From Bifiguratus adelaidae (taxonomy: Eukaryota; Mucoromycota; Endogonomycetes; Endogonales): a DNA stretch of 32,300 nucleotides. This document shows positions 7,675-19,183 of this stretch, piece after piece; position 1 is the first letter of the stretch; each line of letters starts with the position of its first letter. Position numbers and translations under genes: made by a program. The notes under the pieces were generated by a model. The model saw only the letters and a program-made list of their open reading frames with translations. It searched no databases and was not told the DNA's origin. The DNA lies in the NCBI GenBank assembly GCA_002261195.1, contig MVBO01000161.1:1-32300 (forward strand), read 5' to 3'.

Positions 7675-10042
7675 TCATAACCGTCCTTCATTGGCATCTT
7701 GCATGCATAGAGCGATGGCAACAGTGTAATCACCATTGGCTCTCATCAAGTAGTCAGCAAGCAGAGGTCGAGAGTGCATGGGCAGGATGGCACAAAGATC
7801 GTTGAGTGTTTGCTCGTCCACGGACAGCATGGAGCCATTGTCTGCCATTGGAGAATAAGCGCGCTGATGATCTTCGGGATCTGACGAATAAGAGATCATG
7901 GATGATTCGACAATGCTGTCCCTTGGTGTCACCAAGACGGAATCAATCGGTGAATCATCACGGTCGTGACAACGAGCGTTGGTAGGATTTGATTGCGCAG
8001 ACGCTGAACGCATTTGTCCTTGCATGGGTCGCGGCGGGATAACGGACGGAGATGTCTGTGCGCGATTCATGTTCCTTTTGGCGTTCCAAGGCGCTTTGGA
8101 GGATGTGACCTTGAGCCTGTTGGATGATGGAGACAGGTTTGCATTATCAAAGTCCGTAGGAGACAAATTAGTAGAAGAAGTATTCGTAGGCGATAGGGTA
8201 TCGGTAGACAAATTTGCCCATGGTTGGTCAGTGTTGGAACGATTGTTTTGCTTGAGCTTCATAAGCTTGGATGATGAAGACTGCGGGGTTGCAAAAGATC
8301 GGAGTTTGTTGCCAAACGATGTCTTTTCGCGGTGAGCTCTGTGAGGAACACGTGCAAAGCGATCATCTGCGAGGAAGGCGGGTGATTCTTTGGCACTAGG
8401 CCGATGAAGCCACTCTTGCAAGCCGCTTCTTGCATTGATGCAATGGTGAAAACCTTGTTCTACGATATGATTAGCGAGAGCGCAATATATCAGTTACAAG
8501 TTATCAGCTCACCATATGCCAAAGCGCGCTGCCTGGCGGACTTCATCTTCATGGTATGAAACAAAGTTAGCGGTCGATGCTCGACGCCGTTTCGATAGGC
8601 ACCTGTTAGAACATCCAATCGGGGTGGCAAGACGACTGGAGTGCTTACTGCCGTTTGTTGTTGGGCCTGCATCTTTTTATTTATGATGTCCTGCTGAATT
8701 CCACTCTCGACGATGTCTGATAGACCTTCTGTGCCAGCATGGTTATCGCTGTCCAAAATGCTTCGGAGCCGGTGAATGGGGTCGAGCAAGGAGTCTCCAG
8801 TATCATCTTGCCAGTCAAAACGGTAGCCATCATCCTTCCCAGAGATGACTTCGATGCTTGGTTTTTGGTCTCGCTGACCATTGCCACTCTTGGATGCTTG
8901 CGTAGATAGAGGGTAAATAGACTCATCCTTCGAGGCTGCTTTGTAGGCTTTGGGTCGCTTGCGCAATGTTCCTGTCCGAGAGACGGACGCTGGTATGCTA
9001 TTGGTATCCTTCTCCTCTATTTGAGGTTCCTGCTTGGACTCTGCATCGTGTCTCTGATCTTCCTGATCCATTTGAGATCCTGCGGCAGAAGTTACGTCTT
9101 CTGGTTGTCGATAAGGTATATACCGCTCTTGTACATTGTAATGTGACTTGCTATTGTCGTCCACCTTGGTACTGTGGTTCCGATGTGGTGTGTACGCTAC
9201 ATCATCAAGGGACAGCTCGGTCACTTGATCTGTAAGCTGTTGGTGAGAGAGCAGAGCGCTTCCCACTTCCGTCTTTTTGGCGGCTGACACATTGGATGAC
9301 TCCACTGAGCCGTTTCCGGGTCCCTCATTATGATTTGATACAGTAGACTTTGAGGAACTCGTAGAATTGAGGCGTCGAAAGCGGCTTCGAGGTGCATTTT
9401 CTCCGTTTCCACTCGCATAGCCTAGAATGGAGGCTAGATATGGGTCGTTATTGTCAGTCGTCAAGGTTGGAGTTGCGGATCCTAGAATAGAGGCTAGGTA
9501 TGTGTCCCCCGAAGAAGATCTACGCGAGTGGTCAGCCATCGGGTAGAGGAAACTGCAAATACATACCCTGGATGCTCAGCTGCCATCATTTTGTACGTAA
9601 TTTGCTCCTTGACAAACCTCGTAGGTGGCTGTAAAGACAGGGCTATATCCGAACCACTTGAGATCGAGACCGAGGATCCTGTGAGCTCTGGTGTAGTATA
9701 TGGGCTCTTGAGACTCGTGGTATAGTTGTTGAGGCCAAAAAAGTCTGATCCACCAAATGATGGTAATGAAAGGAAAGGAGCGGGTGTCTCCGGTAGCGTG
9801 CTCACTTTCTCATCTACCGTATAGTCACCTGAGTTGCAAACTATAATGAACATATGAGCAGCTACTACCAATATCTACTTCATCAGCTCTCAGAACACAT
9901 ACATGCACTTTGAGTCTCGTCTATAGCTAAACCAAGACTCTCAATAGTCGCAGAGATGGCTAATGAAACCAAAAGCCGTCAAGAATGCGAAACGGAACGC
10001 TTCTCCCTTACCACTGCCAGCTTCCATTTCAGGATGTTGCAT
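7675..10042 (-). CDS. Disordered protein with a C-terminal CUE-like domain (function unknown)
   Basis: Exons 10042-10012, 9959-9903, 9840-9567, 9519-8513 and 8459-7675; about 717 aa. I do not recognise the family. Two in-frame ATGs (10042 and 10027) could start it. Most of the chain is Ser/Thr/Pro/Gln-rich and probably disordered. Three blocks look constrained: RFVKEQITYKMMAAEHPG (exon 3), TLFHTMKMKSARQRALAYEQGFHHCINARSGLQEWL across the exon 4/5 joint, and the last 50 residues. The last block (LNDLCAILPMHSRPLLADYLMRANGDYTVAIALCM) follows the CUE/UBA-fold pattern, with ILP in place of MFP, suggesting ubiquitin binding. YLASILG occurs twice just after intron 3. Intron 2 may use either of two acceptors (9841 or 9829), both in frame. 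Promoter sequence lies in 10043-10429. Confidence 0.72.
9420..9504 (-). repeat. Internal duplication encoding two YLASILG motifs
   Basis: On the plus strand, CCTAGAATRGAGGCTAGRTATG occurs near 9421 and again near 9481, differing at two positions. Each copy encodes YLASILG preceded by an acidic residue (DTY or DPY). It is either a short recent duplication or a repeated linear binding motif. Confidence 0.75.
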
Positions 10043-10429
10043 TTGCCTTTTTAAGCAAGTGTTGTGGAACCTAGAGTGTATGGGTGCGTATCCCGCTCTG
10101 GCATGGATACCGTCCCGTTGAACTTGGAGAGTGCGTTTTTACAGCAAGCAGGTATCGAGGCTGTCCAAAGAACGATTCAGTTGAGACTTACATACTTTAG
10201 GGACACTGAATTAAAGGGGGAAGTCTGGAGTGGTCGAGCTTGGAACATCAACAAACAATTCGGACAATTTCATGTCTGGAGCCCACAAAGTAGAAGAGAT
10301 GGGGTTGGCTAAATTTGATTTTGACCTGTTTCCTTCGTCTCAAACAATGAACGTAACTTGATGGACGTTGGCAGGAGATTGCCTATCGCAAACAGACATA
10401 CAGCAAGCTTTTGGCGACAAAATGTCTTT
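10043..10429. other. Intergenic spacer with no convincing gene
   Basis: This 387-bp spacer lies between two minus-strand genes: upstream of the CUE-like gene and downstream of the sorting nexin. A plus-strand frame at 10064-10312 has no recognisable features. The spacer most likely holds the CUE-like gene's promoter and the nexin's 3' UTR. Confidence 0.5.
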
Positions 10430-12148
10430 TTAATCTGCTGATACACCTTTCGCTGTCATGTATTGTTGGATATGTAACTGGCAATTCTTTAGGGCGATCA
10501 ACGCATTAGACTCTCCAGCAATGTTTGTGTTGACATAATGGAGTAGGGCTTCGTTCATATCTGTTTGGGATTGGGGCACAAAGTTCTGCCATACATCGCT
10601 TTGCAACGCTTGCTGTAAGTGTTCGTGTCGCCTTTCTGCAAGCTGCGTTGCCTCCTGGGCCTGCATTTCCATGGTGAGTAATTACTTCCTTTCGTTCAAA
10701 TCGACCTCCCTAGATACTCACGTCCTCGGAGTCTCTTATGGCTTCATTGACTTTTTCTGGCTTTATATTATTCGATGACTTGAGCCGTTCCAGAGCCCGC
10801 AGCTTATTGTCTGCGGTCTTTCTTGCTGCCAAATGTTGTTGCAGCGCGGAATGCTTGAGCTCTAATCGATCCTAGCAAGGTGAACATAGGTCAGGAATTT
10901 AGGAGATGTAAGTTGACCAACTTACTTTGACTGTTTTGATTTGTTCGCCTCGATAATTGATGGCATCCGTAATGAGACGCAGAGATGCTTCACTTTGTGC
11001 TTTATACAAATCAGCGACAAGACTTAATGTACCAGCCAAGTCGTTCGTCGTGCTAATATCTATCGTTATGAGAAAAGCCAAATAGCATGGGTATACTTGC
11101 CTTACGAGCTCATGGTCTTTGTCAGGATTTAATACCTTCGTTTGGAATTCGGCCAAGTGTGAATGCAAGTCTTCATAACCTTGTCCTAGTGCTGTCCTGG
11201 AATCAGTCCTCTGCCACGGCCTAGGTGTAAGCTGCTTACCTCGCTGCGCCTTATCCACCGACTGAAGGTTTTTGGACATTTGTTGGAGCGCGTCGCTGAT
11301 CTTGTCAACCTCCTCGGTAATCGCGATAGTCTGGCCCTCCGGATCCACCATAGATACTACTGCTCTTGATCCCAAATTTGACGTGATACGCCGTATAGCT
11401 CCAAAGCGATTCTTGGTCTGGTTTGACAGTGGCACCGGTTCATACTAACGAAGAGGTCTAAATAAGAGATCTGTCCAAAGACTTCCGAGTTTAATGCCTT
11501 ACATTTCCCAATCTGAGAAATTCCTCAAAGTAAGGACTCTCGCCTAGCACTGCGTGTTCATTGACCCGACATAGCCATATTTGTAGCTTGTTTTTCAAGC
11601 GCATCTCAACCTCTGCTCCCGGCCTTGTATCTTGTGTTATGGTCGGCAATACTGGTATGATAGCTTCTGGATGGGCTACATTCAAACGATGAGACAATGT
11701 CACAAAGTCGTTATAGGATCTGTAAATAGAAAGGGTATCATTGCAGGTCTAGGTTAATGTCAGTGACCCATCGGCTCAAATTATGCGGTCAAAGCCGGCA
11801 TACCTCAATCTCAAGGTGTAAAATTGTCTCCGGCTTCTGGTTACCTTGCTGTACCGAACTGCCTGTCACCGTTACTTGCCACCCTATGACTGGTTTAGCT
11901 TCTTCCTGAGGTGTGAGTTTGTTCTCGCTTGCGTCGGTGTGTTGAATAGGCGGGTTGGCGGGTAGGTCGCCGGAATGATCGTTCGGCGTGTTCCATTCGT
12001 CCTGACCGGTGTACGCACTCTGTGAAGCGGTTTGGAACGCTGAGCTCTGATCATTGGAGCCTACATAGCCGCTATACCCGTCCGCAGACGCCCACGGCGA
12101 ATGGTATGTATCTTCGCTACCGTACAATGTACTCAATGGGTCGCTCAT
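10430..12148 (-). CDS. PX-BAR sorting nexin, probably retromer subunit Vps17
   Basis: Exons 12148-11804, 11748-11503, 11444-11240, 11191-11101, 11052-10926, 10871-10722 and 10660-10430; 464 aa. An acidic, aromatic-rich N-terminus (MSDPLSTLYGSED) leads to a PX domain: VIGWQVTVTG, IYRSYNDFVTLSHRLNV, a PE..IPVLP loop and LKNKLQIWLCRVNEHAVLG. The rest is a helical BAR region with heptad-like charge. The PX motif reads RSYNDF, so the residue just before Tyr, normally the Arg that contacts the 3-phosphate, is Ser. This loss and the LQ.WL.RV pattern resemble Vps17, which pairs with Vps5 on endosomes to form retromer tubules. Vps5/SNX1 or another SNX-BAR is the alternative. Intron 4 (11053-11100) is GC-AG. 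Confidence 0.75.
11053..11100 (-). other. GC-AG intron in the sorting-nexin gene
   Basis: Donor GTAAG|GCAAGT, acceptor ATTAG, 48 nt. A GTAAGG five bases upstream looks like a donor, but splicing there shifts the frame into a stop within 14 codons. Only the GC donor joins HELV to STTNDLAGTL in frame. Confidence 0.75.
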
Positions 12149-12232
12149 ACTCGACGCGCTACTATCCCAATGAATTCAAAATCACAATCCCCGTTTCGAA
12201 CATGGCGTCCACTATATAATGGATATGATACA

Positions 12233-14252
12233 TCACGTAGTAGATTTTCGTGCTAACCAAAGCAATGACTTTGGATATTGCGGGCTTGCACTAGGTCGTA
12301 TACTCGCAGACTTTTGTGCCGTTGAATTAGCTTGGATTATAGGTGGATATAGCGATAGCAAGTTGGCATTGTCAGCGGCTTCTTTCTTTACCTGCAGATC
12401 CGATTTGACGGAAGTCTGAGAACTCGAGGGGGATCTTTGAGAGGTGGAGATGTGTGATTTTGTGGATGATGAGGTGAGTTTTACGCTTTCTAGCTGTGAA
12501 GTCTGGGAGGATGGATTGGCGTCCTCGAATTCATAGTTCGAGGGAGTCGTATCCAATATGTGTTGCCAATTGCTCTGATCCATAAATAAGGGCAAATGTG
12601 GAGGATCTTCTATAGTGGCACGTCCTCGGGGCGAAAGCTATAAGGAATTAGTGACCATTCTCTCCTATCCTTGGCTCACAACTCACAATTTCCGTTGCCC
12701 ATAGGAAAATTAGTGATGGTTTTAAAGGTAAATGCCACTGAAAAGTCATGAGATAGACACGCATTGGACCCTGTCAACACAAGATGCACTTACGTTCCCA
12801 TAGATCGCACAGTACTGATGATGCTCACAATTATCCAAGTAACGCTTTTCAATTTCCTCTATAGTCTCGTACAACTTGTCGACGTCCGAATCCGTGTAAA
12901 CCTAAGGCAAAAGCTGAGCATATGAGTTTGCGTCGTCCAGTTTCCATACCACTGTGTTTGCGATCTCGACCCTGGCATGATTTACGTCTCCCTTTGTCCC
13001 CTTTTTCACTGCTTCGTGGCAAAATTAGGCCAAAATCCAATATCAGAGAGATCTCAACTTACGCGATACGGTTACGAAATCAGAAAGATCGTCAATGATC
13101 TGATGTCTATTTGATGTTGGCGAGTAATTCTGTTGTTTTCTTGGTCGCAGATTCCGCCGAGCTGCCGAGCCTGGAGAGGTAGAGATTTGCACTTCTATCG
13201 GATCCGGTGAATCCTGCCTAGCTCTTTTTGAAACTTGCTCCAGTGGTGCTTCGCTGTACCGCGCGCGTTTGATCGAGGTCGCTATAGGCTCACTTGATCT
13301 AAAAGGGCTAGAACTTGGACTTTCGTCTCGTGCCGTGACAGTTTTGTTGTCCGAAGTCGCTATAGACATGGTTGGACTCACGGACTTTGGGGTTTTTTCT
13401 CGTCTGATCGGTTGTCTGAGCTTCGATTTCTCCAAGTGCACGGGAATAATAAAAGGGGTGGTTGACTTTTTGGCGACTTGAGGGAAGCCGTTCGGCTTTA
13501 GGGGCTTTGTACCAAAGGGTGTGTCGAGTCCAGGTCGCTGTGTCATTGAGCCATTGTGAGCGGAAAACTCAGGCCTCAGTAAGTCTTTGACCTTCATGGA
13601 TTGGCTTGGCGAGGTATCATTTCGAGTACGCTACTTCTGTTAGTTCACCGATCACCGGCTGACACGTTTATGGACTTACAGAGAAGAGATATTCCATGAT
13701 ATCCGGGTTGTTGTTGATATTCTGCTTCCATGTTGGACCATGGGAATGATGGGTGGAGAGAGCTGAAATGACACGGGATAGATTTTTGGCCGAGAAACGA
13801 ATATATCGCAAATATCTCAGGAGGTTGCTAGAGCTGATGGGAAAGAGTGATCCGTCCTTGTTCTTCAAGTTGAGTTCCTTTTCAGCTACCCTTTGGAAAT
13901 CCCGAAGAATGCCCACTACGTCTCTTTTCATCAAAGAGGCAAGAAGCGTCTGCGCTGGCGTATTGGCCGGTGAAGGCGGCTGTATTGGTGACGGAGCTTT
14001 TGAGGTTACGTCGGTTGCTTTTGTTGGTAACGTTAGGCTATGTACATCATTTGGCGCGGTTTTTTGTGGAGAAGGAACGCGACTGTTGGCGTAGGACTTG
14101 GGAGGATTGACTGACGAAATCGGGGATCTCTCCTTATAACCGAGATAGAGCTCTTGCGCACTGTTTTCGACAACACCGTTTTGCTTTGGCGGCTCCTCTA
14201 TTAGATCTACATACAGTACCGGGCGCAGTTGGGGAACCACATACTTTGGCAT
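12233..14252 (-). CDS. Unrecognised, probably nuclear protein (587 aa)
   Basis: Exons 14252-13680, 13630-13063, 13008-12950, 12901-12794, 12737-12687 and 12637-12233. I do not recognise the family. Two ordered regions flank disordered Ser/Pro-rich sequence. The first is helical, about residues 100-190: [20 protein letters not shown], then [20 protein letters not shown]. The second is cysteine/histidine/aromatic-rich, about residues 400-460: [50 protein letters not shown]. Basic clusters ([24 protein letters not shown]) look like nuclear localisation signals. Four small exons cover the second region, and each joint preserves phase and sense, which supports the model. The start at 14252 is 49 bp from the divergent GPI10 start. 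Function unknown. Confidence 0.72.
13009..13012 (-). other. Tandem NAGNAG splice acceptor
   Basis: Minus-strand sequence GAAGCAG offers acceptors ending at 13012 or 13009. Use of one or the other changes a junction residue pair (PV versus L) without a frameshift. Confidence 0.6.
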
Positions 14253-14301
14253 CGAAGGCTGCGCTGTTGAAAGATTGACGCGAAATTTGAGACGTGACTG
14301 T
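14253..14301. promoter_or_regulatory. 49-bp divergent start-codon spacer
   Basis: The start codons of the unrecognised protein (minus strand) and GPI10 (plus strand) are only 49 bp apart. Promoter elements and 5' UTRs must overlap each other or the opposing coding sequence. No TATA box is visible. Confidence 0.5.
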
Positions 14302-16437
14302 ATGGATCCACTCCCTGAAAAGGAGGGTTTGCGCGCTCGCCATGGAACGCAGGCGGGTAAAAGCGGTTCAAGTCAGCAACAGACAAAGGTAGAGGCACTA
14401 AAAACAGCTCCACGCGACTTTGTTCTGCCAGTGCAAGAATCGAGTCGCCAATCAACATTCTTGCTACTATTACTCCTGTTTGCGTTTCGGTGCCTGAACG
14501 CGCTGCTGGTGAGGACCTACGATGCTCCCGATGAGTATTGGCAATCTCTGGAGGTCGCTCATCGTTTGGTGTTTGGATATCCTTTTGCACACTGCCATTT
14601 GAACTGTATTCACGATATGATCCTTAACTTGATCTTCCTTTTACATATGGGCATCTGACGTGGGAATGGAAGGAGAGGATACGGAGTTACGTTCACCCAT
14701 TGATATTCGCTGCAGCTTATAAATGCCTCATGCTGCTAGGACTGGATCATGGGAGACTGATTGTAAGTATCGTCTGCTTTTAGAGTTGCATGTTCTGATC
14801 AGGGCGATTTGCGTATGCCTTATGTAGACAATTATACCCAGGCTACTGCAAGCTTGCTTTGCTGTCACGACCGATTATTTTACCATTCAACTCGCAAAAG
14901 ATACCTACAATCCATCCATTGCACCTTATGTCGTAAGTCACGGTGCCGAAATACGCTCTGGGTTGCCCAACTGAAGGTGAAATAGCTTTTCTGTACCCTG
15001 ATATCGTGGTTCAATTTTTACACATCGACTAGAACATTCTCAAACTCCATGGAGACGTCCTTGACGATAATAGCCTTGTATTACTGGCCCCGACCGGCTT
15101 CCAAGAAGAATCTGCGGACAGCATGGCGCAGGTGAGGTCTGATGTCTTTCTTGCTCACGTCTTTGCTGACTTGCTTCAAATCTGAAAGAAACTATCGGAT
15201 CTCGCTAATCTTGGCGGCCTTAGCATGTATCATTAGGCCGACCAACGTGGTGATATGGATTGCACTGCTTGCCTATACGGTAGTTGACAAGATAAATTAT
15301 CTTGCTGTGATGGTTTGGGATGCGGCAATCGTAGGGTATGCGTGCACAAAGTGGTCGTCATCACCGTTTTCTGAAGTAGTCATCCAGGACGATTGCGGTT
15401 GGTGCCATGACTATTGTTGACACATGCTTCTACACCGGGACCCTGGACGCTCTTACCACTGCGCCAGTGTTCGTACCTTGGAAATTCTTTCAACACAACG
15501 TGATCAATTCGATCTCGCTCTTCTATGGGTCTCATCCATGGCATTGGTACGTCACTCAAGGTTTGCCGACCATGCTGACGGTTTTCGTTCCATTCGTTCT
15601 TGAGGGATGGAAACGATCGTCAGCCGAGACAGGCATGCGATATCGCACTGCCGCGTTGAAGATACCTGTCTTGTGGGTCATCGGAGTCTATAGTCTGCTG
15701 TCGCACAAGGAGTTTCGCTTCGTCTATCCGATTCTGCCTCTTCTAATCATTTTCGCTTCTTACGGTTTGCAAATCACATCTCCCAAGTTGAGATCTGCCG
15801 CCGTTCTTTTGATCATTATTGTCAATGTCCCGTTGGCTTTTTATACATCAATGATACATCAACGTGGAGTTGTCGATGTTATTGATTGGCTTCGGTTTCA
15901 CATCCCGGTCACGTCAAATCACTCTGCGACTGTTGGCTTTCTCATGCCTTGCCATTCTACCCCTTGGTATGCTCAACTGCATCGATCAGATATTGACATG
16001 TGGTTCCTCACGTGTGAGCCCGATATCAGGTAAAGAGCGCACTATTTAGTACATTGGCTCTGCTCTGACCGTGCATATTTTCTTTTAGTCGTACCCAGAC
16101 ACAATATCTTGACGAAGCTGACAGGTTCTACCAAGATCCACAAGCATTCTTGGAGACATATTTCACTGATTCTAAGCTTACAAAGTCACAACAACAGGAA
16201 GGAAAGAGAGAGTGGCCAGAGTATGTTGTTCTGTTCGAATCCTTGCTCAACAAAAGTGATGCACGGGGAAATCCTCGGCAAACTCTCCTTGCACGCTATA
16301 CTGAGGTACGTATTCCACACGTATACAACAGAAATCGTGACTTACGCCGACGCTATAAGCGTACTCGGTTCTTCAACTCACATTTTCACGATGATTCGAG
16401 AAGAGAAGGCGATGTAATTGTCCTGCAAAAGAAATGA
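14302..16437 (+). CDS. GPI10: GPI mannosyltransferase III (PIG-B/Gpi10)
   Basis: Exons 14302-14576, 14645-14762, 14828-14932, 14986-15131, 15189-15335, 15388-16029, 16089-16305 and 16360-16437; 575 aa. The ALG9/PIG-B family signatures are clear: luminal [15 protein letters not shown] near the N-terminus, [10 protein letters not shown], a [14 protein letters not shown] segment, [29 protein letters not shown], and [13 protein letters not shown]. Many hydrophobic segments mark it as a multi-pass ER membrane enzyme. The family adds the third mannose of the GPI anchor precursor from dolichol-phosphate-mannose. The mucin-like GPI-type protein at 6860-7609 would be a client of this pathway. Intron 1 is a U12-type AT-AC intron; the other six are GT-AG, 52-65 nt. 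Start chosen because no other Met precedes the PDE motif. Confidence 0.94.
14577..14644 (+). other. U12-type AT-AC intron in GPI10
   Basis: The 68-nt intron begins ATATCCTTTT, an exact U12 5' splice site. It contains ATCCTTAACTT at about 14619-14629, matching the U12 branch consensus TCCTTAAC, and ends TTTTAC. It splits Gly codon GG|A and joins FG to YGHLTWEW, an invariant stretch of the PIG-B family. No GT-AG or GC-AG choice in the region gives that join. Branch adenosine to acceptor distance is about 17 nt, slightly longer than typical for U12 introns. Confidence 0.93.
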
Positions 16438-16467
16438 TCTGACGCCCATTGTTCTCTATTCCACTCA

Positions 16468-18050
<1,583 letters not shown>

Positions 18051-18143
18051 ATCATTTTGTACACTAGGTTATTTGACGCAAGAGGCTTGATTCATAAAGC
18101 AATTATCGCTGTCCCAATGTTTCACGGCGGCCGAAAAGTTGGT

Positions 18144-18149
18144 CACGTG
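18144..18149 (+). promoter_or_regulatory. CACGTG E-box upstream of uL4m
   Basis: A palindromic CACGTG lies about 55 bp before the uL4m start codon, in a 154-bp spacer. bHLH factors of the Cbf1/USF type bind this core. Role inferred. Confidence 0.35.
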
Positions 18150-18204
18150 CAAAATTCTTTTTTGCTTCGGTTCTGGACGTTTTGTTGATCCATAGCCGCT
18201 GTTC

Positions 18205-19121
18205 ATGTCTACTGGAAGAGGCTTACATAGCGGCACTAGGTGCTGTCTTGGTATAGCATCTCAAACTTTGTCACATAATATACGCCCTGTAGCAAAGCGA
18301 ACACTAGCCACAGCTGTCTCGCCTAATGTCACCGGTAAATGCATTTGCGAGCGTGACCCAAGATCGACTGCTAATACCGCATTGGGATAGCCACTTCCCC
18401 TATACCACCAACCTCAGAATGCTGGATCCGTAAGCTGGACACCAATGAACCCGTCGGCATTATCAATCTTTCCAACAAAGTATTTGCTGCACCGATAAGA
18501 AAGGACATACTTCATAGAGTTGTCGTATGGCAGAGAGACGGCCTTCGGCAAGGAACGCAAAGTGCAAAAACCCGCGCAGAAGTCAGCGGAACCACCCGGA
18601 AAGCGGCTCCGCAAAAGGGTCGAGGTAAAGCCCGCGTGGGTTCTTTGAGAGCACCACAACATCGAGGAGGCAAGTATGATCTAGTCGCCATGAGATGACG
18701 ACATTACCAACTTCGATTGTAGCTAACGATGGATCCTTTAGGTGGTGTTGCCTTCGCTCCCAAGCCACGAGATCACACCACGCAATTGCAGAGAAAGGTT
18801 CAAGATCTGGGTCTTCGCATCGCTCTTTCCGCGAAATATGCGCAGAATCAGCTTCTCGTGGTAGATGATATGTCGCTACCGACAAGCAAGACCAAGGATT
18901 TGGTGAATAGACTATTGCAGAACGAAATGCTGAGGGACTCAAGTGTGCTCTTCCTAACCTCAGAAGAGAACGTGAACCTGGAATTGGCATCAAGAAACGT
19001 TCACAGAATCGGCATGCTGGAGGCTCTGGATACCAATGTTCTATCATTGCTCCAGTATGACTATCTAGTCTTAGACAAAGAGAGCGTAAACATGTTGGAA
19101 CTCGCTTTGGCGAAGGAATAA
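18205..19121 (+). CDS. Mitochondrial large-subunit ribosomal protein uL4m
   Basis: Exons 18205-18334, 18391-18669 and 18742-19121; 262 aa. The first 40 residues are rich in Arg, Ser and Ala without acids (RGLHSGTR...AKRTLATA), as in mitochondrial targeting peptides. The body matches uL4: NKVFAAPIRKDILHRVVVWQ, the TTRKAAPQKGRGKARVGSLR loop, then APQHRGGGVAFAPKPRD across the second intron. uL4 lines the exit tunnel and binds domain I of the large rRNA. Intron 2 (18670-18741) is GC-AG. An antisense frame over much of exon 3 is a shadow. The next gene's ATG is 62 nt downstream. Confidence 0.92.
18670..18741 (+). other. GC-AG intron in uL4m
   Basis: Donor GGAG|GCAAGT, acceptor CTTTAG, 72 nt, phase 1. 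Splicing joins QHRG to GGVAFAPKPRD, the conserved uL4 glycine run. There is no GT alternative in frame. Confidence 0.88.
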
Positions 19122-19183
19122 AGGCCAAGATTTCCTTTTTAGGGTTGCTCATCCGGTCTCACGTTGGGCATGTCAGTAGAGAC

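Noticed and set aside
10064-10312. 82-codon plus-strand frame in the spacer upstream of the CUE-like gene
   Set aside because: No domain, no start context and no promoter signal; it begins in an alternate frame opposite the CUE-like gene's 5' end.
11053-11105. GTAAGG donor for sorting-nexin intron 4
   Set aside because: It looks canonical, but the join shifts the frame to a stop; the GC donor five bases downstream keeps the BAR sequence.
14571-14660. Ordinary GT-AG or GC-AG splicing of GPI10 intron 1
   Set aside because: The unspliced frame stops at 14658, and no GT/GC donor with an AG acceptor restores [10 protein letters not shown]; only ATATCC...TTAC does.
18583-19152. 189-codon minus-strand frame opposite uL4m
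   Set aside because: It lies antisense to a clearly identified gene, has no recognisable domain, and would overlap the next gene's promoter.
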